A DNA stretch of 51,237 bases, from contig DXZW01000008.1 of the NCBI GenBank assembly GCA_019419455.1, positions 1-51,237 on the forward strand. Direction: 5' to 3'. Of this stretch, positions 1-8,287 are shown piece after piece. The DNA is from Collinsella sp. Lineage in GTDB: Bacteria; Actinomycetota; Coriobacteriia; Coriobacteriales; Coriobacteriaceae. The number at the start of each line of letters is the position of its first letter. Position 1 is the first letter of the stretch. A model generated the notes under the pieces. The model was not told where the DNA came from and did no database searches. It saw only the letters and a program-made list of their open reading frames with translations. The position numbers and the translations under genes are program-made.

Positions 1-83
1 CAATTTCAAAAAGATGATTGAGGCAGAATGTCAATTCTGGTCTAACAGAGCCAAAGTATTAGACCTCGATTCCGCAGTCCCCG

Positions 84-114
84 ATGTGACAAAGGAACAG
101 TCCATTTGTCACAT
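84..114. repeat. Degenerate copy of the TGTGACAAAGG...TTTGTCACA palindrome
   Basis: Imperfect inverted repeat whose arms begin ATGTGACAAAGG and end TTTGTCACAT. Better preserved copies lie at 1976-2008, 5438-5468 and 9484-9514. This copy has lost pairing near the centre. It lies upstream of the first gene, probably downstream of a gene outside the window. Confidence 0.7.
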
Positions 115-124
115 TCAGAATTGA

Positions 125-169
125 CCCCCCCCCCCGCAATAGCTCATCGATGGCGGGATTCTCTATACT
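125..169 (+). promoter_or_regulatory. Poly-C tract and putative promoter
   Basis: A run of about 11 C residues (125-135) is followed by a possible -10 box TATACT at 164-169, roughly 40 bases before the GTG start at 208. The -35 region would fall just after the C run and is weak. A length-variable homopolymer next to a -35 could change expression, but this is only inference. Confidence 0.3.
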
Positions 170-207
170 GAGTCACATATGACGGTATCGCGCCAAAGGA
201 GAACACC

Positions 208-735
208 GTGACCACGTCGCAGATATCCCTGCTCGCGCTCATCTTGGTTGGGGGCATCGGCATCCTGCTTATCGGAGTGAGCGCGCTCATGAAGGCCGCC
301 GCCCGCAAGAAAGCCAAGGCCTGTACCGCCGTGACCATGGGGACGGTCATCGACCATCGCTTTATGGGTGAAGGCAGAATGAATCCCGTTTTGGAATACA
401 CCGTCGACGGCACGCAATACCGCGCGAAAAAACAATTCCGTGGCATAAAGACCAAAAGCTTGTCGGGACTCCCCATCCGCACGCAAGCCACCGCCTACGA
501 AGACGCCAAGGGCTGGCTGCACGTGCAGACAGGCCCCATCGCCCGCCTAGGCACCCTCGCGGAGCAGCTTTGGCCCCTCGGTAGCCAAATGACCGTGTAC
601 TACAACCCCAGCAACCCAGACAAAAGCTATGTCGAACGCCCCATCGTGGGCAACTTTGCCACACTGATGTTTAACATCGCAGGCTTCTTGCTCATCGCGA
701 TGAGCATCTTGCTCTATGTTCTTATCCAGCGCTAG
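208..735 (+). CDS. DUF3592-like membrane protein
   Basis: A 175-residue protein with a membrane segment at about residues 6-28, a soluble middle and a second membrane segment at about 150-172. The middle has the pattern of DUF3592 proteins: a VIDHR-type strand, a VLEYTVDG strand, then a late motif MTVYYNPSNPDKSYVE matching the family's typical 'V.Y.P.NP..' turn. Such proteins are small membrane proteins of unknown role. The start is GTG at 208, preceded by AGGAG six bases upstream. The next gene follows at 799 on the same strand, so the two may be co-transcribed. No enzymatic residues are evident. Confidence 0.7.
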   Translation: MTTSQISLLALILVGGIGILLIGVSALMKAAARKKAKACTAVTMGTVIDHRFMGEGRMNPVLEYTVDGTQYRAKKQFRGIKTKSLSGLPIRTQATAYEDAKGWLHVQTGPIARLGTLAEQLWPLGSQMTVYYNPSNPDKSYVERPIVGNFATLMFNIAGFLLIAMSILLYVLIQR

Positions 736-798
736 CTCAAACTGATGCGCCCCGCGCCCCATGCGCCGCAACGACCGCCACGACACCAAGGATCAGCC

Positions 799-1932
799 AT
801 GGCAACACTTTCCGAACAAGAACGTAAGCGCATCCAGCGATACTGCATCTGTCCCAAGGTTGCCGGCGCGGCGCTTGCCATGGCGTTTGTGCTGCCTTTT
901 TTGATCATTCCCTTCGAAATGATTGACGATATCGTCTTCCATCATGAAAGCTTCCAGGAGACGGGCATGATGACCGCCTTGGCGCTCACCGCCGTCGAGC
1001 TCGCCATCTTCTGCTACTGCGCGCTCGCGCCGCGCTTTGGCATGCGCGGCAAGCAGTGGAAAGAAATGCAGCACCGACTCGTCGTCGAGCAGGCTGAGAA
1101 AGACCGCTCGGCACAAATCGCAGGTGTTATCGGTACGCAGGCCGCCGCGCGCCTGCTCAAGAACAGCGACAACGAGACCGCGCGCAACCTGGGCGGCGCG
1201 GCAGAAGTCGCCGCTGCCGTAGGCGCCGTCGCCACCGCAGCAGATGTGCTTACCGAAAGCTTTGCCAACGCAAAGGCCATGGCAGAGGCCTGTGGCGTGC
1301 CCGTCCCCCGTGCAAAAAAGTGGATCGTCGCGCTTGTGGCGCTGCCCCTCGCAATCGTGTGTGGTGCCTATATCCCACAGCTGGCGCAGGGAAACATCGA
1401 GATGCAGGAGAATGCCGCGGCCGCGGCCGAGCAGATCGCCATCGCCCGCAAGGCATTAGAGCCCGCATGCGAGTACGTGTCCGCCGATGATCCCTACGAG
1501 CGATATCAAGATTACGGCTATCATGTCCGCGGCTATCTGCACGAAGGCGACTCCGACGCCCAGAAGACCTATACGTATCTGGACTTTGACAACAAGGGGA
1601 CGCTCAAGGAAGTGAGCTACGCGGCAGAGGTCGACCCCAGCGCGAGCCTCGAGGATAACCTTGCCCGCATCGAACGCGAGCTTGACGAGCTTTCCTCTGC
1701 CGTTCAAACCGTTGACGTCAAGACGGTGAGCCCCGAGCTCTTGGCACCGCAGAAACTCCCCGAAGAGTTTAGGCAGGCATTTTTGAACGGCTCACTCTAC
1801 GAGAGAATCTCTATCAGGACGAGTGACGACCTCATCAAAACGTATTACTCGTTTGATACGGATCCCGAGGACGAGTTTGACGAGTACACCCATCCAAGCG
1901 TCCGTATTACGCTGATGGGCAAAACAAACTAG
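799..1932 (+). CDS. Hypothetical membrane protein
   Basis: I do not recognise this 377-residue protein. The chosen start is the ATG at 799 (MATLSEQERKRIQRYC); an upstream in-frame ATG at 745 would add 18 proline/arginine-rich residues without a clear ribosome site. Hydrophobic segments occur at about residues 22-40 and 55-75, followed by a basic and glutamine-rich stretch, an Ala-rich helix (about 120-165), a further membrane segment (about 178-200), and a soluble acidic C-terminal domain of about 170 residues. This suggests an integral protein with a cytoplasmic helical loop and a terminal sensor-like domain. It follows the DUF3592-like gene and ends at a strong terminator. Confidence 0.6.
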   Translation: MATLSEQERKRIQRYCICPKVAGAALAMAFVLPFLIIPFEMIDDIVFHHESFQETGMMTALALTAVELAIFCYCALAPRFGMRGKQWKEMQHRLVVEQAEKDRSAQIAGVIGTQAAARLLKNSDNETARNLGGAAEVAAAVGAVATAADVLTESFANAKAMAEACGVPVPRAKKWIVALVALPLAIVCGAYIPQLAQGNIEMQENAAAAAEQIAIARKALEPACEYVSADDPYERYQDYGYHVRGYLHEGDSDAQKTYTYLDFDNKGTLKEVSYAAEVDPSASLEDNLARIERELDELSSAVQTVDVKTVSPELLAPQKLPEEFRQAFLNGSLYERISIRTSDDLIKTYYSFDTDPEDEFDEYTHPSVRITLMGKTN

Positions 1933-1970
1933 AAGGCGCGGGAAGGGGCCACCCCCTTCCCGCGCCTTTT
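1933..1970 (+). terminator. Rho-independent terminator
   Basis: A 16-bp perfect stem (1933-1948 pairing with 1953-1968) with a 4-base loop is followed by a T run. It starts directly at the stop codon of the upstream gene. As the next gene is convergent, the A residues at the 5' side also allow it to act in both directions. Confidence 0.85.
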
Positions 1971-1975
1971 CATCC

Positions 1976-2008
1976 AATGTGACAAAGGGACCGTCCCTTT
2001 GTCACATT
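1976..2008. repeat. 33-bp perfect palindrome, TTTGTCACATT family
   Basis: Two 16-base arms around one central base, forming an uninterrupted hairpin. It lies in a convergent intergenic region and overlaps the stop codon (2007-2009) of the ABC transporter gene. Same family as 84-114, 5438-5468 and 9484-9514. Confidence 0.85.
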
Positions 2009-5000
2009 ATTCGGAACGCAGGGCTTCCACAGGGTCTTTCTTGGATGCGCTGCGAGCCGGCAGCAGGCCGGCAACGACCGTCAGCAGCACCGAAATTACA
2101 ATGAGCATCAGCGCGTCTTGAACGGGCAGGCTCATCAGGTTGGGCACCTGCTTGGCCGCAAGCGCCCAGGCATTAACCGGAAAGCTCACGGCCACCACGA
2201 CGACAATGGCAAAGACGCCGGCAATGAGGCCTTCGATAAAGGTCTCGGCATTAAATACGTTGGCCACGTTGCGCTTCGACGCGCCGATCGCGCGTAGGAT
2301 GCCGATCTCCTTCTTGCGCTCCAGTACGCTGATGTAGGTGATGATGCCGATCATGATGGAGCTCACCACCAGACTGATGCTCACGAATGCGATGAGCACC
2401 AAGCTGATGGTGTTCACGATGTCGGTCACCGAGCCCATGATGATGCCCATGTAGTCGGTGTACGAGATGGCCTGTTCGTCGTGGCCGGCGGCTTTGACCT
2501 GCTTGTTGTACGCATCGATGTGATCAAGCACGCGCTCCTTGGCCTCAAAGTCGCGCGGGAAAATCTTGACCGAAATGGGGTCCGCCTCGTCCGCATAGCC
2601 CAACGTGGTCAGATTGTTGTCGTAGGTGAGCTTCGACGCCTTGGCATAGCTCATCATGAGCGAACTCAGGTCCTCAGCGTCCATGTTAAAGTGGATAGCG
2701 CGAGCAAAGGCGTTCGCATCCACGCGCATGGCGCTCGCCAAGTTGGCAAAACTCGAAGACATCTGCGTCGCCATTTGGTCCATGAGCCCTGCCGCACCCG
2801 CCTTGAGCTGGGTTGATACCGTCGTCGCAATCTGCTCGCTGACCGCCTTCATCACCTGATCCATAGACTGCTGCAAATACGGAGCCAGCTGCTTTTGCAC
2901 ATAGTCGCCCATCACCTGCTGCAGACGCTCGGCCAGGGCATCGCCGCCGAGCGCCCTGAGCTGAGCCAGGTATTGCTGGGCTGCGACATCATTCTCAAGG
3001 TACGCTGAGAATGCGGCAGCGAGCTTTGACGCGTCCTTAAGATCTTCGGGCGACAGCGCCTTAAACTGATCAGAGCGCATAAAGCCCTCAAACAGCTGGT
3101 TGGCAAGCGCTCCCGCCTGCTGCATTTGCTCGGGCGTGAGCTCCAGGCCGTCAAAGATGCCCGAGAAATCTGGGGCCGGCGCTTTGGCCATGATGTCGCT
3201 GAAGTCAACGCCCTTCCCAACGCCCGAAAGGTCAATGTCCAGCCCGGACAAATCAAGGCTAGAAAGGTCCATGCCGCCGGCCGCACCCGAGAGCGCAGAT
3301 GCATCGAACGAGAACGCGCTCTTCAGCGCCGCCTCGTCCACACTGAACATGCTGCTCAGATCCACGCCTTGCTTGGCCTCGCTCTGCAGCTCGTCGAAGG
3401 TTTTGCCCGTAAAGACATCCGTCTCGGGGTGGGCAAGCTGCTCCTGCACAATCTGCGAATCGGCGGCGCGCTTCATAAGCTGGCAAGTCAGCGCATGCGT
3501 ATAGGCAATGCCCGGAGTCAATGCGCTCGCGTTGGCCGTCTCGTTGGGTCGCACCACGCCCACAATGCGCACGTCAATACCGTCGGCAACCTTGGCCGCC
3601 ATAAAGTCGGCATCGCCAGACATGTCAGTCCACATGCCGGTCTCTTCGTTTTTGCGATAGGCATCGGACGGCGACAGCACCTTAAACGTCGTGGACAGCG
3701 CATCGTCGTAGGTAAAGTCGGTGCCGGCCTTGGGCGTCTCGACCTTGCCGTCGGCCGTCATGGCACTGTTAACCAGGTCGTTAAGCTCATCGATATCCAG
3801 CGCACCGATGCTATAGAGGGTGTAATCGCCCACCGTGCCGCGGCTCGAAAGCACCATCACGGCCTCGTTGGCAGACGTAGGCCAATGGCCGGCAACGACA
3901 TCGTACTGGCTGTCGAGCAGGCTCTGGTCGTCAATCATCTCGTTAAAGACCGAGGTCCCCATGGAATCCATGCTCACCGTTGCCGCCGAACTTGCGCCGC
4001 CGCTCATGGCCTCGGTCATGGCGTTGGGCACCAGCCGGACAGGCTTCTCATCGCCCTTGCCGGCACGATAGACAACCGGCGATACACCGTAGCCGTACTG
4101 AATGGCGTTGACCTCTTTATCGATGCCGTCGCCACCGGCATCGAGCCATGCCTTAAAGCTCGTCATGTCGTTGGACTTAACGCTTGCGAACATGTCTTTT
4201 ACGGCCGTGACCACAGGGATCTTATCGGTTCCCTTATCTTTGCCACCGGTGGCGTCGGATGAATCCTCGCCCTCGGACACCTCATCATCCGTAGCCCCAT
4301 GCCCGCCCATCATGGACGACAGGTCATAATCTTGTTTGGAAATCGTCAGCGGGTAGCTCGAGAGCGTGTCCTCCTCGACCTTTTTGATGTAGTCGTTTAC
4401 GCCGTTGGAGAGCGCCAGGATCGCCGCAATGCCGATAATGCCAATCGAACCTGCAAAGGCCGTCATGGCCGTGCGGCCCTTCTTGGTCATGAGATTTCGG
4501 GCAGAAAGCCCAAGCGCCGTCACAAAGCTCATCGAGGTTTTGCGCGTGGGCTTGGCCTCGCGACGCGCGGCCTCGGCAGCATCAAAGGGATCTGAATCGT
4601 CGGTGACCTTGCCGTCCGCCAGGTTGACAATGCGCGTGGCGTACTTGTACGCCAGCTCGGGATTGTGCGTGACCATGATGACCAGACGGTCGCGCGCAAC
4701 GTCCTTGAGCAAATCCATGACCTGGACGGACGTCGTTGAATCCAAGGCGCCGGTCGGCTCGTCAGCCAGCACAATCTCGGGGTCATTGATCAGGGCGCGG
4801 GCAATGGCCACGCGCTGCATCTGCCCGCCCGAAAGCTGGCTCGGGCGCTTGTCAACGTGCTCGCCCAGACCGACTGCCTCGAGCGCCTTGCGCGCACGTT
4901 GGCGGCGCTCGGCATGCCCCACGCCCGTGAGCGTAAGCGCCAACTCCACGTTTTCCAAAATGCTCTGATGCGGAATGAGGTTATAGCTCTGGAACACAAA

Positions 5001-5258
5001 GCCGATGCGATTATTGCGATAGGCATCCCAATCGCGGTCGTTGAAGTCCTTGGTCGAGATGCCGTCGATCAGCAGATCGCCCGAATCGAAATGATCGAGT
5101 CCACCGATGACGTTGAGCATCGTAGTTTTACCCGAACCCGAGGGACCCAGAATGGCTACGAACTCGTTATCGCGAAAAGACAGGCTTACGCTGTCGAGCG
5201 CTACCTGCGTAAACGACTGCGTAACGTACCTTTTGCAAATAACTCTGAGATCCAGCAT
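2007..5258 (-). CDS. ABC transporter, fused ATPase and MacB/FtsX-type permease
   Basis: A 1,083-residue single-chain transporter. Residues 1-230 form an ABC ATPase with Walker A GPSGSGKT (38-45), signature LSGGQ (about 140) and Walker B IVLADEPTGALD (about 164). A membrane segment at about 258-285 is followed by a very long extracellular region (about 290-940) rich in Asp, Ser, Gly and helical MQQ/LAQ segments. Three C-terminal membrane segments (about 946-973, 1006-1033, 1049-1069) form an FtsX domain. MacB-type machines use mechanical coupling rather than a classical channel; in Gram-positives they often export peptides, lipids or antibiotics. The start is ATG 5258, preceded by AGAGAGG nine bases upstream. 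The long outer domain is unusual and could bind a substrate. The substrate is unknown. Confidence 0.85.
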   Translation of the reverse strand: MLDLRVICKRYVTQSFTQVALDSVSLSFRDNEFVAILGPSGSGKTTMLNVIGGLDHFDSGDLLIDGISTKDFNDRDWDAYRNNRIGFVFQSYNLIPHQSILENVELALTLTGVGHAERRQRARKALEAVGLGEHVDKRPSQLSGGQMQRVAIARALINDPEIVLADEPTGALDSTTSVQVMDLLKDVARDRLVIMVTHNPELAYKYATRIVNLADGKVTDDSDPFDAAEAARREAKPTRKTSMSFVTALGLSARNLMTKKGRTAMTAFAGSIGIIGIAAILALSNGVNDYIKKVEEDTLSSYPLTISKQDYDLSSMMGGHGATDDEVSEGEDSSDATGGKDKGTDKIPVVTAVKDMFASVKSNDMTSFKAWLDAGGDGIDKEVNAIQYGYGVSPVVYRAGKGDEKPVRLVPNAMTEAMSGGASSAATVSMDSMGTSVFNEMIDDQSLLDSQYDVVAGHWPTSANEAVMVLSSRGTVGDYTLYSIGALDIDELNDLVNSAMTADGKVETPKAGTDFTYDDALSTTFKVLSPSDAYRKNEETGMWTDMSGDADFMAAKVADGIDVRIVGVVRPNETANASALTPGIAYTHALTCQLMKRAADSQIVQEQLAHPETDVFTGKTFDELQSEAKQGVDLSSMFSVDEAALKSAFSFDASALSGAAGGMDLSSLDLSGLDIDLSGVGKGVDFSDIMAKAPAPDFSGIFDGLELTPEQMQQAGALANQLFEGFMRSDQFKALSPEDLKDASKLAAAFSAYLENDVAAQQYLAQLRALGGDALAERLQQVMGDYVQKQLAPYLQQSMDQVMKAVSEQIATTVSTQLKAGAAGLMDQMATQMSSSFANLASAMRVDANAFARAIHFNMDAEDLSSLMMSYAKASKLTYDNNLTTLGYADEADPISVKIFPRDFEAKERVLDHIDAYNKQVKAAGHDEQAISYTDYMGIIMGSVTDIVNTISLVLIAFVSISLVVSSIMIGIITYISVLERKKEIGILRAIGASKRNVANVFNAETFIEGLIAGVFAIVVVVAVSFPVNAWALAAKQVPNLMSLPVQDALMLIVISVLLTVVAGLLPARSASKKDPVEALRSE

Positions 5259-5390
5259 GGACGGCAACCTCTCTCGCGCGGGCGCGCTCGCCCGCTCCCC
5301 CGCCGTTCACGTTCGGCGCGTTTGTCCTACTCTATCCTCATTTTTGGCCGATACCAGTGAGAAGTGTAACGAACCGCGCCAAAAAACGAA

Positions 5391-5468
5391 CGGGACAGCA
5401 CGCCGCATGGCGCACCGTCCCGCACTTATCATCGATGATGTGACAAAGGGACTGTCCCTTTGTCACAT
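5391..5468. repeat. Compound repeat: two adjacent hairpins
   Basis: A first hairpin (5391-5422, arms CGGGAC...GTCCCG enclosing CACGCCGC) is followed 15 bases later by a 31-bp perfect palindrome (5438-5468, 15-base arms). The same two-hairpin arrangement occurs at 9437-9514. It lies just past the 3' end of the thioredoxin-like lipoprotein gene and may end transcription. Conservation of both parts suggests a mobile or REP-like unit. Confidence 0.8.
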
Positions 5469-5474
5469 TCGCAC

Positions 5475-6437
5475 CTACTGCTCGCTCTTCGCGAGTGCCT
5501 GATCGATCAGTTTGTTGAGCGCCTCGCGCTGCTCAGCGGAGTTGATGCCGCCCATGATCGGCTCTCCCACAATGTTACCGTTCTGGTCGATCACGTAGGT
5601 GGTCGGGAACGAGTACAGGTTGGAGGTGAACTTTCCGGCCTCGCTGTCCGACTTAAACCAGATGTTCTTATACGTCACGCCCTTCTTGGAAAGCACGTCC
5701 TTGGCATCGGCCACCTCGTCTTTGTTGCCATCGAGCGTAAAGGAATTAACGCCCACGACCTGGCCGCCCTTCTCGGCAAGCTCCTTGTTGAGCTTCTCCA
5801 GATCGCCCAGCTCTCCCACGCACGGCTTGCAGGTGGTAAACCAGAAGTTCATGACGGTGACCTTGTTCTTGGAGAACAGCTCGTCGCTGTTTACATCGTT
5901 GCCGTCCAAGTCCTTGCCCTTAAAGCTGGGGAACTTCGTCTCCCCGCTCTCGCCGTTGGTCATGCCCGCGGTCGAGGCATCAACACTCTCCCCCTCGCCG
6001 GGCGTGCTGCCACATCCGGGGAACTCCTTCTCCAGCGCCATGAGCTTGTCCTCGATCTCCTTGACCTGCTGCGCGCCGGCCTTAAGCGTCTTAAGCTCGT
6101 CAGCCGCAAACTGATCCTTGGCGCCCTCGATGGTATCGAGCAAGAAGTCACCGTAGTTCTTGCCGTCCTCAATCATGGGAGTGTCTTTGTTGGCCGCAAG
6201 GAACACCTTTTCCCATAGGGCGTTATCGCTCGCAAAGATCTCGTTTTCCTTTTGCAGCAGCTGCTGGTACAGCTCGGCCGCCTCCTCGGCACTCGACGGC
6301 TTTTGCGCTATGAGCTCGGCAATCTGCGCATCGCCGCTCGTAGCACCCTTCGCGTCGCCCTTGGGGGCAGAGCACGCCGCGAGAGTCAGCGCCAGCACGG
6401 GCAGCATCAACAGAGCCGCAATTTTTGACAGTTTCAT
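5475..6437 (-). CDS. TlpA/ResA-like thioredoxin-fold lipoprotein
   Basis: A 320-residue exported lipoprotein. The signal peptide ends in lipobox LAAC with the lipidated Cys at residue 22. An acidic, helical N-terminal region of about 140 residues precedes a redoxin domain (about 175-320) carrying the active-site motif WFTTCKPC, followed by a cis-Pro-type region FPTTYVID. TlpA-like proteins reduce or exchange disulfides outside the membrane. The gene lies 35 bases downstream of the membrane ferredoxin and in the same orientation, so both are likely one transcript with the CXXC peptide. The start is ATG 6437 preceded by GGAGG. The electron donor is probably the membrane ferredoxin, which is inference. 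Confidence 0.85.
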   Translation of the reverse strand: MKLSKIAALLMLPVLALTLAACSAPKGDAKGATSGDAQIAELIAQKPSSAEEAAELYQQLLQKENEIFASDNALWEKVFLAANKDTPMIEDGKNYGDFLLDTIEGAKDQFAADELKTLKAGAQQVKEIEDKLMALEKEFPGCGSTPGEGESVDASTAGMTNGESGETKFPSFKGKDLDGNDVNSDELFSKNKVTVMNFWFTTCKPCVGELGDLEKLNKELAEKGGQVVGVNSFTLDGNKDEVADAKDVLSKKGVTYKNIWFKSDSEAGKFTSNLYSFPTTYVIDQNGNIVGEPIMGGINSAEQREALNKLIDQALAKSEQ

Positions 6438-6472
6438 GGTTCCTCCGTTTATATCGAAACTTATATAGGTAC

Positions 6473-7384
6473 CTATTTGTTTTCGCAGGCTTGCGTGGAC
6501 TGCGCGGGTTTGTCGCCCGTCACACCCAGCCCATAGCGAAAGCTAATAGCATCGACGGGGCACGCGCCCACGCATTTGCCGCAACGAATGCACTCGGCAT
6601 GGTTGGGCGTACGCGTAACGTCCACGTCCATTTGACACACCTTGGCGCACTTGCCGCACGAGACGCATTTGCACTGGTCAACCTGGATCCCCAGCAAAGA
6701 CACCTTGTTCATGAGCGCATAAAACGCACCGAGGGGGCAAATCCATTTGCAGAAGGGGCGGTAGAACAGCACGCTCAGCACCGCAACCGCAATGAGGATC
6801 GCGAGCTTCCAGGAAAAGAGCTTTCCCAGCGCGGAGCGGATTCCCGTATTCATGATGGACAGCGGAATCGCGCCCTCGAGCACACCCTGCGGGCAGATGT
6901 ACTTGCAAAAGAACGGGTCGCCCATACCCACATCGTTAACCACCAAGACGGGCAGCAGCACCACGGCAAACAGTAGCACGGCATACTTGATGTACGTGAG
7001 CGGCTTGAGCTTTTTCGTGGAGAGCTTTTTGCTGGGAATCTTATGCAGAAGCTCTTGCAGCCATCCAAACGGACACAAAAAGCCGCATACAAAACGTCCC
7101 AGTAGCACGCCGATCAGAATGAGCGTTCCGGTGACGTAATACGAAAAGCTGAACTTAGACGATCCCACCACCGACTGAAACGACCCGATGGGGCACGCAC
7201 CCGAGGCCGCTGGACACGAGTAGCAGTTAAGCCCCGGCACGCAGACGGCTTTGCCGGCTCCCTGGTAGATACCGCCCTTGGCAAAGTTAGGCAGGTGAAT
7301 ATTGGTCGCAAGCGTCGCCGCCGCCTGAATCAATCCGCGGAATCTCGCCAAAAGATGCGATGCAGTGTTTTTTCTTTTATCCAA
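6473..7384 (-). CDS. NapH/NosR-like membrane 4Fe-4S protein
   Basis: A 303-residue polytopic protein with several membrane segments and two C-terminal ferredoxin motifs: CKCVSCGKCAKVCQ and CIRCGKCVGACP. A conserved membrane motif CGFLCPFGWLQE and a later CKWICPLGAFY mark the NapH/NosR/CcoG-like membrane ferredoxin family. These proteins pass electrons across or along the membrane. I choose TTG 7384 as start (MDKRKNTASH): it has TGGAG at the right spacing and overlaps the stop of the upstream CXXC peptide, whereas a longer frame starting near 7462 would read through that gene. An N-terminal motif CVPGLNCYSCPAASGACP adds further cysteines. It probably feeds electrons to the lipoprotein encoded downstream. 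Confidence 0.85.
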   Translation of the reverse strand: MDKRKNTASHLLARFRGLIQAAATLATNIHLPNFAKGGIYQGAGKAVCVPGLNCYSCPAASGACPIGSFQSVVGSSKFSFSYYVTGTLILIGVLLGRFVCGFLCPFGWLQELLHKIPSKKLSTKKLKPLTYIKYAVLLFAVVLLPVLVVNDVGMGDPFFCKYICPQGVLEGAIPLSIMNTGIRSALGKLFSWKLAILIAVAVLSVLFYRPFCKWICPLGAFYALMNKVSLLGIQVDQCKCVSCGKCAKVCQMDVDVTRTPNHAECIRCGKCVGACPVDAISFRYGLGVTGDKPAQSTQACENK

Positions 7385-7523
7385 TTCCGATACACTCCAA
7401 GCACAGCCTGATTGCCTTGGCCAGCACGGCATCTGCCTCGCCGCGCATAATTCCAAAGCCAACCATGGCTACCCCAACGATCAGCAAAGCCACCTGCGCC
7501 ACAGGCTTAATCGCTTTGAACAA
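7377..7523 (-). CDS. CD1871A-like small CXXC membrane peptide
   Basis: A 48-residue peptide, too short for usual gene finding. It begins at TTG 7523, eight bases after AAGGAG, reads MFKAIKPVAQ, has one membrane helix (about residues 8-25), a basic/acidic turn RGEADAVLAKA and ends with CLECIGIG. The final CXXC motif and length match the family annotated as 'CD1871A family CXXC motif-containing protein', found in anaerobes next to membrane ferredoxins. Its stop codon overlaps the start of the ferredoxin gene by 8 bases, implying translational coupling. It may carry a redox-active disulfide or hold a metal at the membrane. The function is unknown. Confidence 0.8.
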   Translation of the reverse strand: MFKAIKPVAQVALLIVGVAMVGFGIMRGEADAVLAKAIRLCLECIGIG

Positions 7524-7612
7524 TCTGACCACTCCTTTCGTTTCGCGACCCATTGGACCATACCGACTATAAAATCCGTGTTAAGCGTGAATGACTATGC
7601 AAGGAGAACGTT

Positions 7613-8287
7613 ATGCGCATCTTGGTCGTCGAGGACGAGCGGGCGCTGTGCGATGCGATCGCACGCAGCCTGCGCAACTTGGCCTATAGCGTCGACTGCT
7701 GCTACGACGGGCAGCAGGCCCTCGATCTGCTCGATGTCGAGACCTTTGATCTTGTCGTGCTCGACCTCAATCTCCCCCATGTCGACGGCATGACCGTGCT
7801 CAGGCAACTCAGAATTACCGATTGCGAGACCAAGGTGCTCGTGCTCTCGGCACGTGGCGAGGTCTCCGACAAGGTAGCGGGGCTCGATGCGGGCGCCAAC
7901 GACTACCTCACCAAGCCGTTCCATCTTGACGAGCTGGCGGCACGCATACGCAGTCTCACGCTCAGGCGCTTTACGCAAAACGACGTTGTTCTAGCCTGTG
8001 GATTGTTGAGCTTTGACACCAAAGCGCGCCTCGCCTCCGTGGGCGGCGAGACCCTATCCCTCACGCGCAAGGAGACCGGCATCTTGGAATACCTGATGCT
8101 TAACCAGGGGCGGCCGGTGAGCCAGGAAGAGCTTATCGAGCATGTATGGGACAGCAGCGTCAACAGCTTTAGCAACGCGACCCGCGTGCACATCTCGTCG
8201 CTGCGCAAAAAGCTGCGCGGCGCGTTGGGGCACGACCCCATCCGCAACCGAATCGGCGAAGGCTACGTTATGGAGGACGGCAAATGA
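7613..8287 (+). CDS. OmpR/PhoB-family response regulator
   Basis: A 224-residue two-component regulator. The receiver domain (1-120) has the acidic pair ED (7-8), the phosphate-accepting Asp51 in VLDLNLPH, and the conserved Lys in YLTKPF (about 102). The C-terminal winged helix (about 130-222) has the typical ending RVHISSLRKKL...IRNRIGEGYVM. The start is ATG 7613 with AAGGAG upstream. The stop codon overlaps the kinase start (ATGA). It is divergent from the CXXC peptide, ferredoxin and lipoprotein cluster, and probably regulates it across the 89-base shared region. Confidence 0.9.
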   Translation: MRILVVEDERALCDAIARSLRNLAYSVDCCYDGQQALDLLDVETFDLVVLDLNLPHVDGMTVLRQLRITDCETKVLVLSARGEVSDKVAGLDAGANDYLTKPFHLDELAARIRSLTLRRFTQNDVVLACGLLSFDTKARLASVGGETLSLTRKETGILEYLMLNQGRPVSQEELIEHVWDSSVNSFSNATRVHISSLRKKLRGALGHDPIRNRIGEGYVMEDGK

